Below are positions 1 to 11,600 of a stretch of DNA of 20,948 bases, in pieces. Origin of the DNA: Phoronis ovalis (taxonomy: Eukaryota > Phoronida > Phoronidae); contig JAOXYB010108048.1 in NCBI GenBank assembly GCA_028565635.1, positions 1-20,948 on the forward strand. Direction: 5' to 3'. Under the pieces are notes generated by a model. The model saw only the letters and a program-made list of their open reading frames with translations. It was not told the origin of the DNA and made no database searches. Position numbers and translations under genes: made by a program. Numbering within the stretch: the first letter of the stretch is position 1; each line of letters starts with the position of its first letter.

Positions 1-75
1 CTCGCGAGATTTCTCGATGTCCGGACGTTTAGCCCCAAGATATGCCGTCCGGTAACCGGACGTTTAGCCACGGCC
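1..75. repeat. Direct repeat and hairpin at left edge, in CPSF6 intron 3
   Basis: CCGGACGTTTAGCC occurs at 21-34 and again at 56-69, a 35-bp spacing. Between them GTCCGGT-A-ACCGGAC (47-61) forms a short hairpin. The stretch is GC- and CpG-rich against AT-rich surroundings. It may be the end of a tandem array or mobile element cut by the window edge. Positions 1-189 belong to the intron after CPSF6 exon 3; I see nothing else in them. Confidence 0.55.
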
Positions 76-189
76 TATTTATATCCACCAGCTTCTTACT
101 CCATACAAGTACATGAACAATACATTACATCGCAAACCAAAGATTTTAAAGTAGAATTTACGTAGTTACGATATAGCAGTTTAACTTAC

Positions 190-1411
190 CCATGTAACAT
201 TGCCTACGTACAAGGCGACACGTTTTCCTGTGTATGTTGTGCTCCCTACAGCAGGGCCATGTTTTGCAACTGATGGTTGACTGAACTGGTTCTGTGAAAT
301 CAGACGAATTTAAATATAAGGTACCCGCACAAATAATCATATACAGAAATAACAGTTCTGGTCTACCCAGCTATGCATAAATGTTAAAAGTATACTTTCT
401 TCATATCCATCATAGCCTTGAAAGTAATAAACACTTGGGAGTGAAGTTTAATACACTCTACTTTCAAATTATAAGTACCAAAATATGCTATCTTTCTCAC
501 CATTAAAGACAATTATTACTTATTTAAATTCTAATCATGCACAATCAACTTAGACTTTATCTAGCAGCACCACAAGTTATGTAGCACTTTTAATTAAAAA
601 GTGGCCTATATGTTAATATATTTATATGAGATACTCTCTGACTGACAACATCTTGTCATAGGGTCACATTTTTTAGAAAATGTTCATGAAGGCATAACAC
701 TGTAAGCATTTGAATTCAAAAGCAAAGACTATGACATTTTATACAGATAGAAAGTTCCTTAAAGTTTGATAGGAAAAAAGTGAACCAGCCACAGTAATAG
801 TCATGCATCCACAGTATAACTGTTTTAATACAATGTACACATAATATTCATTTATATAGGGTAGTGCCGGCCCATACAATAACTCAATTATTAACCTCTT
901 CTAAAGTATCTCCTCCTCCCGAGCTTGCTGTTATAACATCATCATACAAATCTTCATGACTGAAATCACCTGCATCCTACAAACAGAAATGTATATAGGG
1001 TCAGGGATTATAGTTTATACTAATAGCATTAATTCCCCGAAGTAAAGCATCACATTAAACATTTTCACATTTAAATAAGCTTAACATTTCTGTCATACAA
1101 AAGCTGTCATCTAGTCTGTGTTATAAAAGTAATTTTCTCTTCACACTGTTAGTGATACACAGTTAAATTTTAATTTAAACTTGTTTTAAACTATCTAATC
1201 TTGCAAAGACAAATAAATAGCATATTTCGGTATCACATTTTTATACGAATTTTTGATGCTATGTATTTGATGATTATGTAAGCAATTAAAATGACATACG
1301 TAGCTTATTAATGATACAAAAATTCTCAGCTTTAATGGCTCTTACCTGCGCAAAATCCTCATCACCTCCTAAATTATCGGCGTACAAATCTATATCCACG
1401 CCATCCGCCAT
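190..1411 (-). CDS. CPSF6: CPSF6-like cleavage/polyadenylation factor, 5' three coding exons (partial)
   Basis: Subunit of the CFIm complex, which binds UGUA sites in nuclear pre-mRNA and steers poly(A) site choice (family knowledge). Coding exons read on the minus strand: 1346-1411 (starts MADGVDIDLYADNL), 896-976 (contains HEDLYDDVITASS) and 190-291 (ends TGKRVALYVGNVTW). All junctions are phase 0. Donors are CAG|GTAAGA, GAG|GTTAAT (weak) and TGG|GTAAGT; acceptors are TTTGTAG and TTTCACAG. MADGVD, the two acidic YD/YAD motifs and the GKRxALYxGNxTW start of the RNA-recognition motif match CPSF6 better than CPSF7. The 83 residues seen are the N-terminus only; the rest of the RRM, the proline-rich region and the RS-like tail lie beyond position 1. 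The start ATG at 1411 is preceded by ACACA. Skipping the weak exon 2 donor would give an early stop (VNN*) soon after. Confidence 0.93.
292..895 (-). other. CPSF6 intron 2
   Basis: AT-rich spacer between CPSF6 coding exons 3 and 2, with acceptor TTTCACAG at its 3' end and donor GTTAAT at its 5' end. No coding or repeat signal is visible inside. Intron 1 (977-1345) is likewise featureless, with a standard GTAAGA donor and TTTGTAG acceptor. Confidence 0.85.
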
Positions 1412-1615
1412 TGTGTTGTTACTTTTACCACGTTCAGTAATGTTTGGATGGGGAAGATTATATGTAAATATTAAAAAAAAGTCGAACAGAAGTTCAAATT
1501 ACCGCACCATTATTTCTCGTATTTCTTAACTGATTGCAAGATCTGTAACATTTTTATGAGCAAGGGAAATTACTTACAATATCGGGCATGTCCCAACTAA
1601 GGTAACAAGGAGTAC

Positions 1616-1729
1616 CTGTTAGTGTAGACTGGTTCCCTGTCCTCCCGCTAGATGTCTCTGATAAGGCGGGATATCCCGCCTTATCAGAGACATCTAGCGG
1701 GAGGACAGGGAACCAGTCTACTGTTAGTG
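1616..1729. mobile_element. 96-bp perfect palindromic (foldback) MITE with 9-bp target duplications
   Basis: Positions 1625-1720 are a perfect inverted repeat with two 48-bp arms and no spacer, centred on the GGGATATCCC core at 1668-1677. The outer ends read TAGACTGGTTCCCTG. Directly outside, CTGTTAGTG is repeated at 1616-1624 and 1721-1729, which fits a 9-bp target site duplication. The arms are GC-rich against the AT-rich flank, and no mismatch has accumulated, so the insertion looks recent or is kept uniform by repair. A 9-bp duplication fits Mutator-like elements best, although other superfamilies make 8-9-bp duplications; no coding capacity. It lies about 205 bp upstream of the CPSF6 start codon, in the promoter or 5' UTR region. 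Confidence 0.88.
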
Positions 1730-2079
1730 AAACTAGTTCAATGCCGCTTATATTAATAATTGGGACGCGTAGATCTCAGAGTGACTGACACAATAATCGC
1801 GGGTCCTTCGAAACTGACACAGACAAGGAAAATCTAGTTACGAATTGTCAATTTCAAAGACAACCCCAAGTAATCCTCTCTATTTATAATTACCGTAATG
1901 CTTTTTTGAGGTAGAATTTAATGATTGGCAAGCAAGAAAAATGTGATTTCAAAATGATCAGAAAAAGAACTGAAATGAAAAATGACTCCAACGAAAATGT
2001 TCCCTATATTCGGCACTTCAGGAATAAAATAAATAAATGATAACTAGTCCCTAAAGCATATTTAAAAATCCTACTCACC

Positions 2080-2320
2080 AGGTGTCGTAACCTCCCAAGG
2101 TAAATATATTTTTTACGCTATTAAAAAACTGGTTTGCTTAATTTTTGTGTTAAAACGCCTTATTTCTAATTTTATATATTTTGTAAAACCGGTTTGCTAA
2201 GTTATGTTTTCTGTAACTTCAGGTTCACTTATTTATTTTAGTCAAAAACCAGATCAACTCGGCTTTTAATTCAAGAAACCGGATCCGACACACTGGTAAG
2301 TAATTTTGAGGGGTTGGGCT
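2080..2320. repeat. Degenerate repeats of a CCGGTTTGCT-type motif
   Basis: Related stretches recur within about 170 bp: AAAAACTGGTTTGCT near 2125, TAAAACCGGTTTGCT near 2187, AAAAACCAGATCAACTCGG near 2244 and AGAAACCGGATCCGAC near 2274. Copies are diverged and irregularly spaced at roughly 30-60 bp. This looks like an old minisatellite or a decayed element; no gene is visible. Confidence 0.4.
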
Positions 2321-2334
2321 AGGGGTACCCCCCA

Positions 2335-2980
2335 AGGTGCAATGCTCGCACTTAAAAATCGGCAATGCTCGCTGCTCTCACTTAACAAGAAAAATTAATA
2401 ACCAAAAAAAACGGTTGCCAAAAAAATAGTTTAAAAAATTAGAAAACAAACAAAAAAATGGTCGTCAAAAGACAATGCAAGCTGCTCGCACTCCCAGGGG
2501 GGGCACTTTCTTTTATATGAGGTAGGGGTGTGAGGCCCAGGGGTCCAAACCCTTACCCTGAAATATTCCCGGAATTGACAAAATACCTACCCTGAAATAT
2601 CCTTGGCCCCCAAAATCGTCTCCATGCGGCCAGAAAAAATTGACAAGCAAAAAAAAAACATTTCCACTTCTATCGTACTCCTATACGCCCAAATAAGGCT
2701 AATGCTTAAAAAATTTTAACTTCCAGGTGTAACTACCCTATGCCACTCTAGAATATCTTAAAAAACATCCCGAAATATCCCTTGATGTCAAATACCCACC
2801 CTGAAATATCCCAGAGTGAAAATGACCCACTCTGAAATATCTGGGTAGCCCAAAAAGTGACCCTGAAGGGCACACATGTACATATAGACCGATATAGGAA
2901 GTGCCCCCCGGGCTCACACTTAACATACCAAGACAATGCTCGCTGCTCGGACTTAACAGACCCCAATGCTCGCAAAAACC
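2335..2980. repeat. Repeat block: CAATGCTCGCTGCTCGCACTT units around a G-rich inverted-repeat element
   Basis: CAATGCTCGC-type units occur near 2340, 2364, 2472, 2932 and 2964. Between the third and fourth lies an element of about 435 bp (roughly 2491-2927) whose ends are inverted copies: CAGGGGGGGCACTTTCT on the left and, read on the minus strand, CCGGGGGGCACTTCCT on the right. Inside, TACCCTGAAATATCCC-like units occur at 2554-2570, 2588-2603, 2797-2812 and 2828-2843. Two overlapping minus-strand reading frames here (about 2738-3089) merely translate these repeats, have no recognisable domain and are not called as genes. Probably a non-autonomous interspersed repeat; family not recognised. 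Confidence 0.6.
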
Positions 2981-3089
2981 CCCCATAGCTCTCAATTTTG
3001 TCAATAACCGAACCCTTTCTGCTATGGTAAAAAAACAGGATCCACTGTTGCAGCACATCACTATATAGACGGAACTCCGAGTGCACCAT

Positions 3090-4713
3090 CTGGGGTCTTG
3101 CTCATATTGTTTTTGCGTGCTGGTGAAAATTTTGAATTTGAATTATATTACACTTTTAATTTTAGACAGTTTCATTACTACTAAATTATTTTAAAATTTT
3201 GGATTTTGCTAAAAATATGTTGGGACCTGCAAATAGTTGGATGAGAAGGTACCGAACACTAACTAATGGATTTATTGAAACTTGTTTGCAGAGCAATACG
3301 ATCCCATGATCATCCGTGTTATTTGTAATATTAGTTTTTAGTCTGAATTTCATTTCACTTGAAGTTTTTTGTGGAATTTATTTTATAACGATTTAACAAT
3401 GATTGACTGTTTCCTAGAAAATGCAGATACAATAATCTAACCCCATCCCCTCTATTCAACAATAATAACAATACAAACATAAAAAAATAAGTTATATTTA
3501 CATTCTTGTATGTTCATATATAATGGTGCATGTTATGGCAATAAAATATACCAGAAGAGTTGCAGTTCCAGCTTTTAAATCTTAAGAAGAAAGTTTAGAT
3601 CATTCAACTCTTTTGTGGTCAAATAGCATAACATTAAAAAGAAATTTTCAATAACAAGAAAGTTTGGTTTTTATATGTTTTCAACTAAATTTCTTCATAG
3701 TAACTATAAACAAGATCTTAAAGTGGATTATACATAGATGTGACCACTCCGGCTAGCGTTTTTAACTAATATTTAAATATAATATATCTTGTCTTTTTAT
3801 GATCTACAACAAACTGAAAACAGCTGGGTAGAGTATCCATATTGTCTAGTTTCATAGCTTTTGCAAAAAAGGAAAATTGAAGTAAACAGTGCATTTTGCA
3901 GTTCGAATCAATTACCTGGCTTCAAAATCAAGTAAAAGTAACCAATAAATTGCTATGTGAGCTTAATAAACACATTTTTTAAATTTCAATATGCATTTTG
4001 GAAAAGCTAAGGAACTAGCTGTTTTCACGTTATTCTAGATCACAAAGGAAATGTTAAATACTTTTTTACTATATTTAAAAATAGTTTAAAACACTAAATG
4101 GAGTGGTCGCATCTAGCACCACCGACAATTAAGACGACCATAAAAATTATACTTTGCATAGAAGAATAACCTATTTTCTCTCATTTGCTTCATCACAACC
4201 TATTCTAGCTTATTTGCAAATAAAGTTCATTCAATTTCAAATATTTAGGATTCAGAACTAAATCATTGTCACCATAGCTATCCTACCGTGGCCAGGCAAA
4301 ATTTCACATTCAGTTGCAATATGCATTCACACAGTCAATACAAGTCATAGGTATAACTTGATCTATTCAAGCAAGATAAGGCTTAAAGGCAGTGTTTTTC
4401 ATAAAAAAAATGCATTTCACTGTTACAAGGCTGACAACCAATAAATCCATGCAGCAGATAGGAAAATCTTATTAAAGGCGGTTCCAGTAAAATTATTATA
4501 CCTGATTATAATTATAATTGTGGGTAACAGAGTGTACAAAAGTACAATTATACAATGAGAAGGATTTTGGAAAAGTTCGAATTATTAGCCAGTTAATCAA
4601 AATTATGGGGGAAGGAAAATGAACTAGAGCAGATCATTACGAGGAAAGGCGGAAATATGTTTCAGTTCCCCCTAATACTATTTTCTAATGAAACGCACTC
4701 ATCGTAAAATGTT
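3090..4713. other. AT-rich non-coding stretch; includes the 3' UTR of the deubiquitinase gene
   Basis: No reading frame with family features on either strand. The 3' UTR of the minus-strand deubiquitinase must run into this stretch from 4713. The clearest minus-strand AATAAA I noticed lies at 3377-3382, but that would mean a 1.3-kb UTR, and in such AT-rich DNA the hexamer alone is weak evidence. Nothing else stands out. Confidence 0.5.
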
Positions 4714-5610
4714 TCACCAAGTTGTCGTTCTTCGACGTTTTTCAATTTTTTGTGAACTGTCACTAGATTGTCTTGATCTTTTGTTGTTTTCACCATCATT
4801 CAGTGATTTATGTAGACTTTCATTTTTAAAGTTAAACACAATTTCATCATCTGATTCGTCATCAGCATTATCACTCGATTCATTCAGTGGTTGAACTAAC
4901 TCTTCCATCATAATAGAACTCTTCTGTGTATAGAACAGAATATATGCTTGGCAAGGCAGGACTTCATTGATTGAACACAGCTCCATCTTCACATCATTAC
5001 AGTGAATCCAACTACCTGTTATGAGAAGAGTACATGAAAAATAGTGGAATTGCATAAATAGTACTGTTCTGCTGTTAGTAACATGGGGGATGCATTTGTG
5101 AGGAAACTCCTACATGTATAACATTTCATTTCATTATACGGTAATAGGAACATGAATTGATTAGACACCCATTATCATATTGCTTTACATGCCTAACTTA
5201 TAGCAAATTAGTTCCTATTAAAACTAAGATGATGCATAATTGTACATATTACAGACATAATTATAATATGAATTTATAGTTTGACAACTCATAGCTGTCG
5301 AGTCAGTCATCATTGCTTTCCATACAAAATTGTCCAAAACTGTCCAGTCCCTCATTGCAATATCTGCTGTTTGATCCAGTGTACCTACTCTGATATAAGA
5401 ACATTATATTTCTTACCGATGTCATCATTCCAACAGTATGCAGTGTAATGACCAGATCCAAACCCTCGCCCATGATGAATAACCACAGCAGACAACTCAT
5501 AAATATACAATGCATCACCAACATCAGCATGACAGAATGGTCGCAGATCCAGCTCTTTCTCAAAGGCCACATGAATATTTATCTTTTCTCTGTGACAACG
5601 ACCCGACCAC
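4714..5610 (-). other. His/Asn catalytic boxes and charged C-terminal tail of the USP44/49 protein (exons 16-17)
   Basis: Exon 16 (5417-5610) encodes the His box [20 protein letters not shown], with general base His558. Exon 17 (4714-5015) begins [14 protein letters not shown], supplying the Asn/Asp position, then QAYILFYTQ, the usual end of the catalytic fold. The last 75 or so residues form an unconserved tail: an acidic stretch (NADDESDDE) followed by basic, Ser-rich sequence ending [11 protein letters not shown], which resembles a nuclear localisation signal (inference). The stop codon TGA is at 4714-4716. Confidence 0.9.
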
Positions 5611-8600
5611 CTGAATTGTTTGGGGACAGTACAATTGCAAATATAGTATAGTCTATAACTTGTTACCTGTATATGCATACATGCATGAAATACACAATAC
5701 GTATATAAGCATGCTTTACCTGGTTTGAACAGGCAACAAACAGTTTCTCTATGGATGAAAGAAACTACTCCAGCGCACACATGGGTACTTTTAAGTTAAA
5801 GCTGTGTTATGTTTGTAAATCCAGATATCAAAGAAAATTATGTCAAACTAGAATGGCATATGATTAATTCAATTTAAAAAAAAATATAGCAAAAAATTTA
5901 ATGCATAGTTCTACATTGCTCCAGGTGTTCCATTATTACAACTGAAGCTCTACAAAAGAGAAGCATACTTTGTATTGGGACTGTTTCCCACAAAAGCAGG
6001 ACCTGATTAATTCCACCCGTTAAATCATTGAAAAAATTTTTCTTAATACCTGAATCGTTTCAAATGTAGACGGATGCAAGTTGGTAAGGATTTAATCAGT
6101 AATCGCTTTTCAGCTTCTGTATAATGAGTAGGTTTATTCGCAACTTTCCGCCGTTTACCTTAGAATAAAAATATATACTATATATAGAACATTTCATTTT
6201 GCGATAATAACTTGGAATACTTATTGGACAGCAAGAGGAAAGGAAATATTAGTGAAACTTGAACATTTTATACTGATTACAATGAATTGCAAAATATGTT
6301 GGTTTTAGAATAATCTAATAGTTAAATATTACTTTTCAGCTATAACAAACATGGCAGGTATGAAAAATTTGAAATAGCATATGAATTTAAAGCCTCATGC
6401 TATAAAATGTAATCAGTCAATTGCTAAATAACAGGCCATCATAACAATCATCTCAGCCAATAAATGAAAAGCTTTAATTATAACACTAGTGTGTTTCCTT
6501 TGTGAATAAATTTAGTTCTAGAACTAAGTAGATATGTTTAAACAGTCGTACATACTGGAATTATTTCAAGGCAGAAACTTTCAAAAAAGCTATGATAAAC
6601 ACTGACTTACTATTACATTGTTCACATGCATATATTTGTCCGTCAAGCTTTTCTGTCTCAGTAAATTTGGCTAACATTTCTGGAATTAAAACACATACTT
6701 CTTAACAAAAAAGCTACTAATGCTGCATATTTGTTTTTAATGCTTTAACAATTAAAATTATAAAATGGTTTGTTTTTTAAAATTAATTTGTAAATCTTCA
6801 TTAGTCATTAATTTAACTAAATTGTTTTATTTCATTGTTTTTAACATATCACCATCACATAACAGCAATATATATTTGACTACAACATCTTTAATACAAA
6901 ATCTACATATAATTTAGAAACTAAGAATTACAAGGACATATATATTTTAGGGAGGCATTCTGCTGTGTTTAACAAATACTTTAAAACTTGTGCTTTCTAG
7001 GGACAGCATTCGGCATTAGAATAGAAAATATATATCTATACCTAATATCGCAATGTGTAAGAATAAACTATCACAAGAGTCAACAACATAGTACCTGTAA
7101 TATGGCACATGTCATCTTCTGGCACTGCGGTCACATCGTGATATCGCTCTGGAAATTCTAATGATAAATCCATAAAAGGTTCCAATCTTGCTGATCTGTG
7201 TTTGCATTCTAGGCAAACAACCTAAAAATCACAATAATTGTAAATTAGAATGTGTATAATTAGTTTTACAATGTAACCATCTATGACTCAACCAGCTGTT
7301 GCTTTGAAATGTTTTAATCTCTTTCAGCAGATGTCAATGTCAAACAAACACATAGAAGGTGAAGAATGTTTTACCTCACTGATAAGTTCTCCTTGAAATG
7401 TTTGAGAAACGATGTCTGACAGTGGTTCTGATGACAATGAAATCCGTGATTGTGAAATGGCTTGTATACTTTCTAATTCGGATTGAATTTTGTCTAATAA
7501 TTCACTAAAATAGAAATTGAATATCGAAGTATTATTACCTGTAAATACTAATATTTAGCCTGTAAAATCATCACTATCAGAACAATCACATAATTACAAA
7601 CAATAATGTAGACTTCTCTGTGCTACAAATCTTCAACTGAATCTACAATTATTCATTTTCACGCAATGTACTAGAGATATAGATAGCAGCAACAAAACTT
7701 CTGCAATATCCACAAGAAATACCTGAATTGGATTTTTTTTTAAATGATGTTCCATCAAACAAAATTCCAGTACTGATTGCATTTTTGAACTAAATCTGAA
7801 GACAGAAAGCAACACTGCACAACAGGGTAACATTCCTTGGAACAGGAAGTCACAAATTTTATATCAATATACCATAAAAATTCCTGAGCGTCTTGTTGCG
7901 CATAACCTTTAAAGAATGGTATTGCTAACCATACAGCATTTAGCACTGCATGTGGACTGACCAATGCCCATTTTCCTGACCACATGACACGGGTCAATGC
8001 ATGAAGTTCATGGCATAATGACCTGAAGAAATAAAAGTATAATTAAATTTGTTATAGTTAGCTTTCGAATTTCTATTGCTGTACATTGTACATGTATGAT
8101 ACATCTTTCACTGATTTACAAAATAGTCCAAAGTTCAGATCCTGTATGAGCTCACTCCTTTTCTAGAAACATGTTTAATCTTTTTTTAAAATATTCACTC
8201 ACTAGTCACTGCTGATGAAATACATATAAACAGTATTCAAAGAAACTTGTTAAAATGTGAAGCCTGTGTGATATGGACTATGATTTAAGTAAAATGTTAA
8301 ATAAATACTGAGGATCCAACAACGATTCAGCTAAACCCTGCATTCTAACCTACACCAGTATGATGCAAAAATGCAAACAATGAAATAGTAACTACAGGCG
8401 CTGAATTTTAAATGTGATCATACTGATCTGTACACAGTTCTATTATGGAAAATGTCTTCATTTACACTGTATCTTTTTCTGTAGTATTTTGAACCTGCTG
8501 GAGACCACGAGCTGTACAAGATGAGGCACCCCCATTTAGCCCTCCTTTCTGATTTAACTTCTCGGACAAATGCTGCAAGACAATTAAACAACAATTATTA

Positions 8601-11600
8601 CAAACTTATACTTGCAACAACTAAGCAACATTTCGCATTTTACAATGTGATCTGCTAGGGTTTTTGTACTACCTTTATGTCCCTTGCCCAAAGAAACCAG
8701 ATATTAGTCATTACAAAATCTTAAAACATAATAGAATGCATTACATATCCTTCTTGGTGAATGAGGTCACTTGTCTCAGTTTCTGTCATATTTGGTCTCT
8801 GATTGGATGCTAAGGTATTATGAGTTAAAATAACACAACAGTACTACGATTAGGTAATATTAAAAAATACAGTAATGTTACACCTTCATTATCTCACCTG
8901 AAAACATTCCATTGAGGTAAGCCTTTGAAATTTTTTGGTATTTAAATCTTTTTTCCGTAACACTTCAATATCTAACTTTAAGAAGTAGTCACGAAAATCA
9001 CTCAAATGACTGAAATTTTGAATTGTTTGCATTTAAGGTATATTTACAAATAGAAATCAGTTTACTGCAACATTTCTTAATATTAAACAAGAATAATAAA
9101 ACGTTGAGTAAGAATTAAATTTTGCAATAAAAAATCTCCTTTATTTATAGAGAACCTTGTATAAGCTTTCAGTAAATCACACAACAAACATGGAAGGTTT
9201 GAACATAATTATCACAGCAGGAACTTAAATCCTCCCCAGCCCATGCTCTTCGTAATTTGTACTATTTTCATCTCCCCAAAGCAATATTCACTGACCAGTT
9301 ATTCCCACCTGTGTAATCCTTTATATTTGTGGTTTTATACTTCCTCCATATTTATAATTGCTTGCATAGAGGCCCCCTAGTGTCAATTTTTAATTGAACA
9401 TCTCTCAGTAAACTTACCCGAGAACTTGCAGTATAGAATTCATATAACAAGTATTGCCAAGGTTTCGTAACCCTGTTACCCCTGATAACAAGGCGACCTT
9501 CTTTTTAGTAGGCGTTACGGTTGGACTTTCCATTTTACCAGCTGGAGAAAGTGCTTGATTTTCCTACAACACAGTAAGAATTACAGATAGCTGAATACAC
9601 AAGATTCAGTGTATTTCATAACAGTGCCATGACGTAAAAAATTATCAAATTGCACATACACTATTACCAGCGATGTAAGTTTCTTTCTGTGTTTTCCATG
9701 CATATAGAATTGAAGGGAATCGAAATATTGCAAACCCTGGCCGACATACAATAGCAGGGTTTTCATTTGAGGTCAGCAGGTGATGACAAAATCCTCTGCC
9801 TATTTTACAAAATTGCCATCTACTTTCAGAAATGTTAGTTTATGGTATACCAAAATAGAAATCCTGTGAACACACACAAAGTAGCACTGTTACTGTGTTT
9901 CGATTGTGGGCATTTGTAACTTTGTCAACATTTTCAATACTGCACAGAAAAACATATTTCTATAACTTTAATACCTGTTCTGATTTCTGTAGTTCGACAA
10001 ACTGTCGCCAAGCAAAGAAAACTTTACCAAGTAAAACCAACCTGAAAATTCAAATTATACATAAAGTCATCATTTGAGTACAAAACAGTTTTAAAATACC
10101 AGTGAGTATTCTATGTAAACATACTTTCTCTCTCCACCAGAGGTCGCCGCACTATCGAGGTTGTGGCATTGAAAGTCTTATGTTTAACTTTTAATATATT
10201 GTTATGTAATAGAATAAACATATATTTTTTTATGAAACATATTTGCTGGTATAGGAACTTTTAAAAAAATAAGCATTTGGAGAACACTTCGATGCAAGAA
10301 TTATATTACACAATCAGAAAAACAAGGTTAAATAGCAGATTACCTTCTGTGAATAAGAGCTGTGTAACTTAAGTCAGCTGCCCGTAACTTATCCACCATC
10401 CTATAAAAGAAGATTACACTGATGAAACTAACATCTCACTGTACTGTGGATTGGAGAAAATTATTTGTGCGCATTGTTAAACTTTAGTTATTTATAACCC
10501 CTGATGTCTCTTATAGAGTCTACGTGCATCCCATCACAATGTGGCTATCAAAAAGGAGTTTTCAAATAAGCATGTTGCTAGGTCATATGATTTCACTTGT
10601 AGTTTTCTGCTGAATTTTTTTCCTTGAAGCATGTTTAACTTTTTTTATACATCAGTGATTGTTTTTTATGATATAGTAAATCAACACGGGAGGGAAAATG
10701 AAAAAATGCTTTCATAGATCCCTTTGGTATTTTCCTGAAATAACCCAACTGCACAACTTACATGAAATATACTGCAGCATGTTTTAAGAAAAAATACAAA
10801 CTGGGTCTAAACTTGGCCTCGGAATCTAACTAACCTTCCTTCAAATGCATAGGAATGAGAGCGCAGTATTCGCTTTCCTCGACTTTCGACATTATGAAAT
10901 GACTGCGTTGCTACAGCTTTAAGTGTATCTCGTAGCAGTTTAATATCACCAGCAGCATTATCATTTAATACGTATTCATCACATTCATAGCTGAAAAGAT
11001 TAAGAGACCAGTGACAGTACCCATTTTAAGATTTCCATTTCGTTATTATCATGTTTTTGATGAAGGGCTTTTCCAACAATCACTACAGCTGGGAATTGGA
11101 AAGTAAGTATAATTATGGATGCATTTTTTAAAATAAAGATTCAGCTACAAAGGAGAAGTCATAATTGACCAAATAAAGGGGGAGGATGGCTGAAATAGTT
11201 TGAACTACTTACTACAGCAGATGCATTAATTAATTAATTAATATTAACATTTCAAACAATTATTAATTAAACTTGTGATTTTAGAACTACAGTCACTCAA
11301 GCATAAACCCCGTAACCCACACACTGTTCACTTCACTTTACTTACCAGTAAACATATTTTTCATTTACTTCTAACGCTATTGGATGCTGAAATTAAGATG
11401 TGAACAAATTATCATAATTTGCATGATCTATCTTATCACACTTGAAGTGTGGAAAATATAATAATTTAGGTTTATTTCAAATTAAAGTTCTTATAATAGA
11501 AAAATAATATGCTGTTTAAGATGGCTCAGTATAATAGACATAACAGTAACTAACAAAACTTGGCATAGGTATGTACAAAACAGGATATCATTTGTCTTTT

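Noticed and set aside
1311-1529. Plus-strand 72-codon reading frame
   Set aside because: It lies opposite CPSF6 coding exon 1 and its promoter; the minus strand carries the recognisable protein.
2738-3089. Two overlapping minus-strand frames of 107 and 113 codons
   Set aside because: They translate the repeat block; the periodic pattern comes from the DNA repeat units and no domain is present.
3895-3925. TTCGAATC resembling a tRNA T-loop
   Set aside because: No A box, acceptor stem or anticodon arm could be found around it; no tRNA was found anywhere in the window.
4688-4894. Plus-strand 68-codon frame
   Set aside because: Antisense shadow of the last USP44/49 exon.
10125-10165. Conserved-looking CACCAGAGGTCGCCGCACTATCGA segment in USP44/49 intron 5
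   Set aside because: It resembles widely scattered CACCAGAGGGCGC-type repeats of animal genomes, but is too short and too diverged to call as an element.
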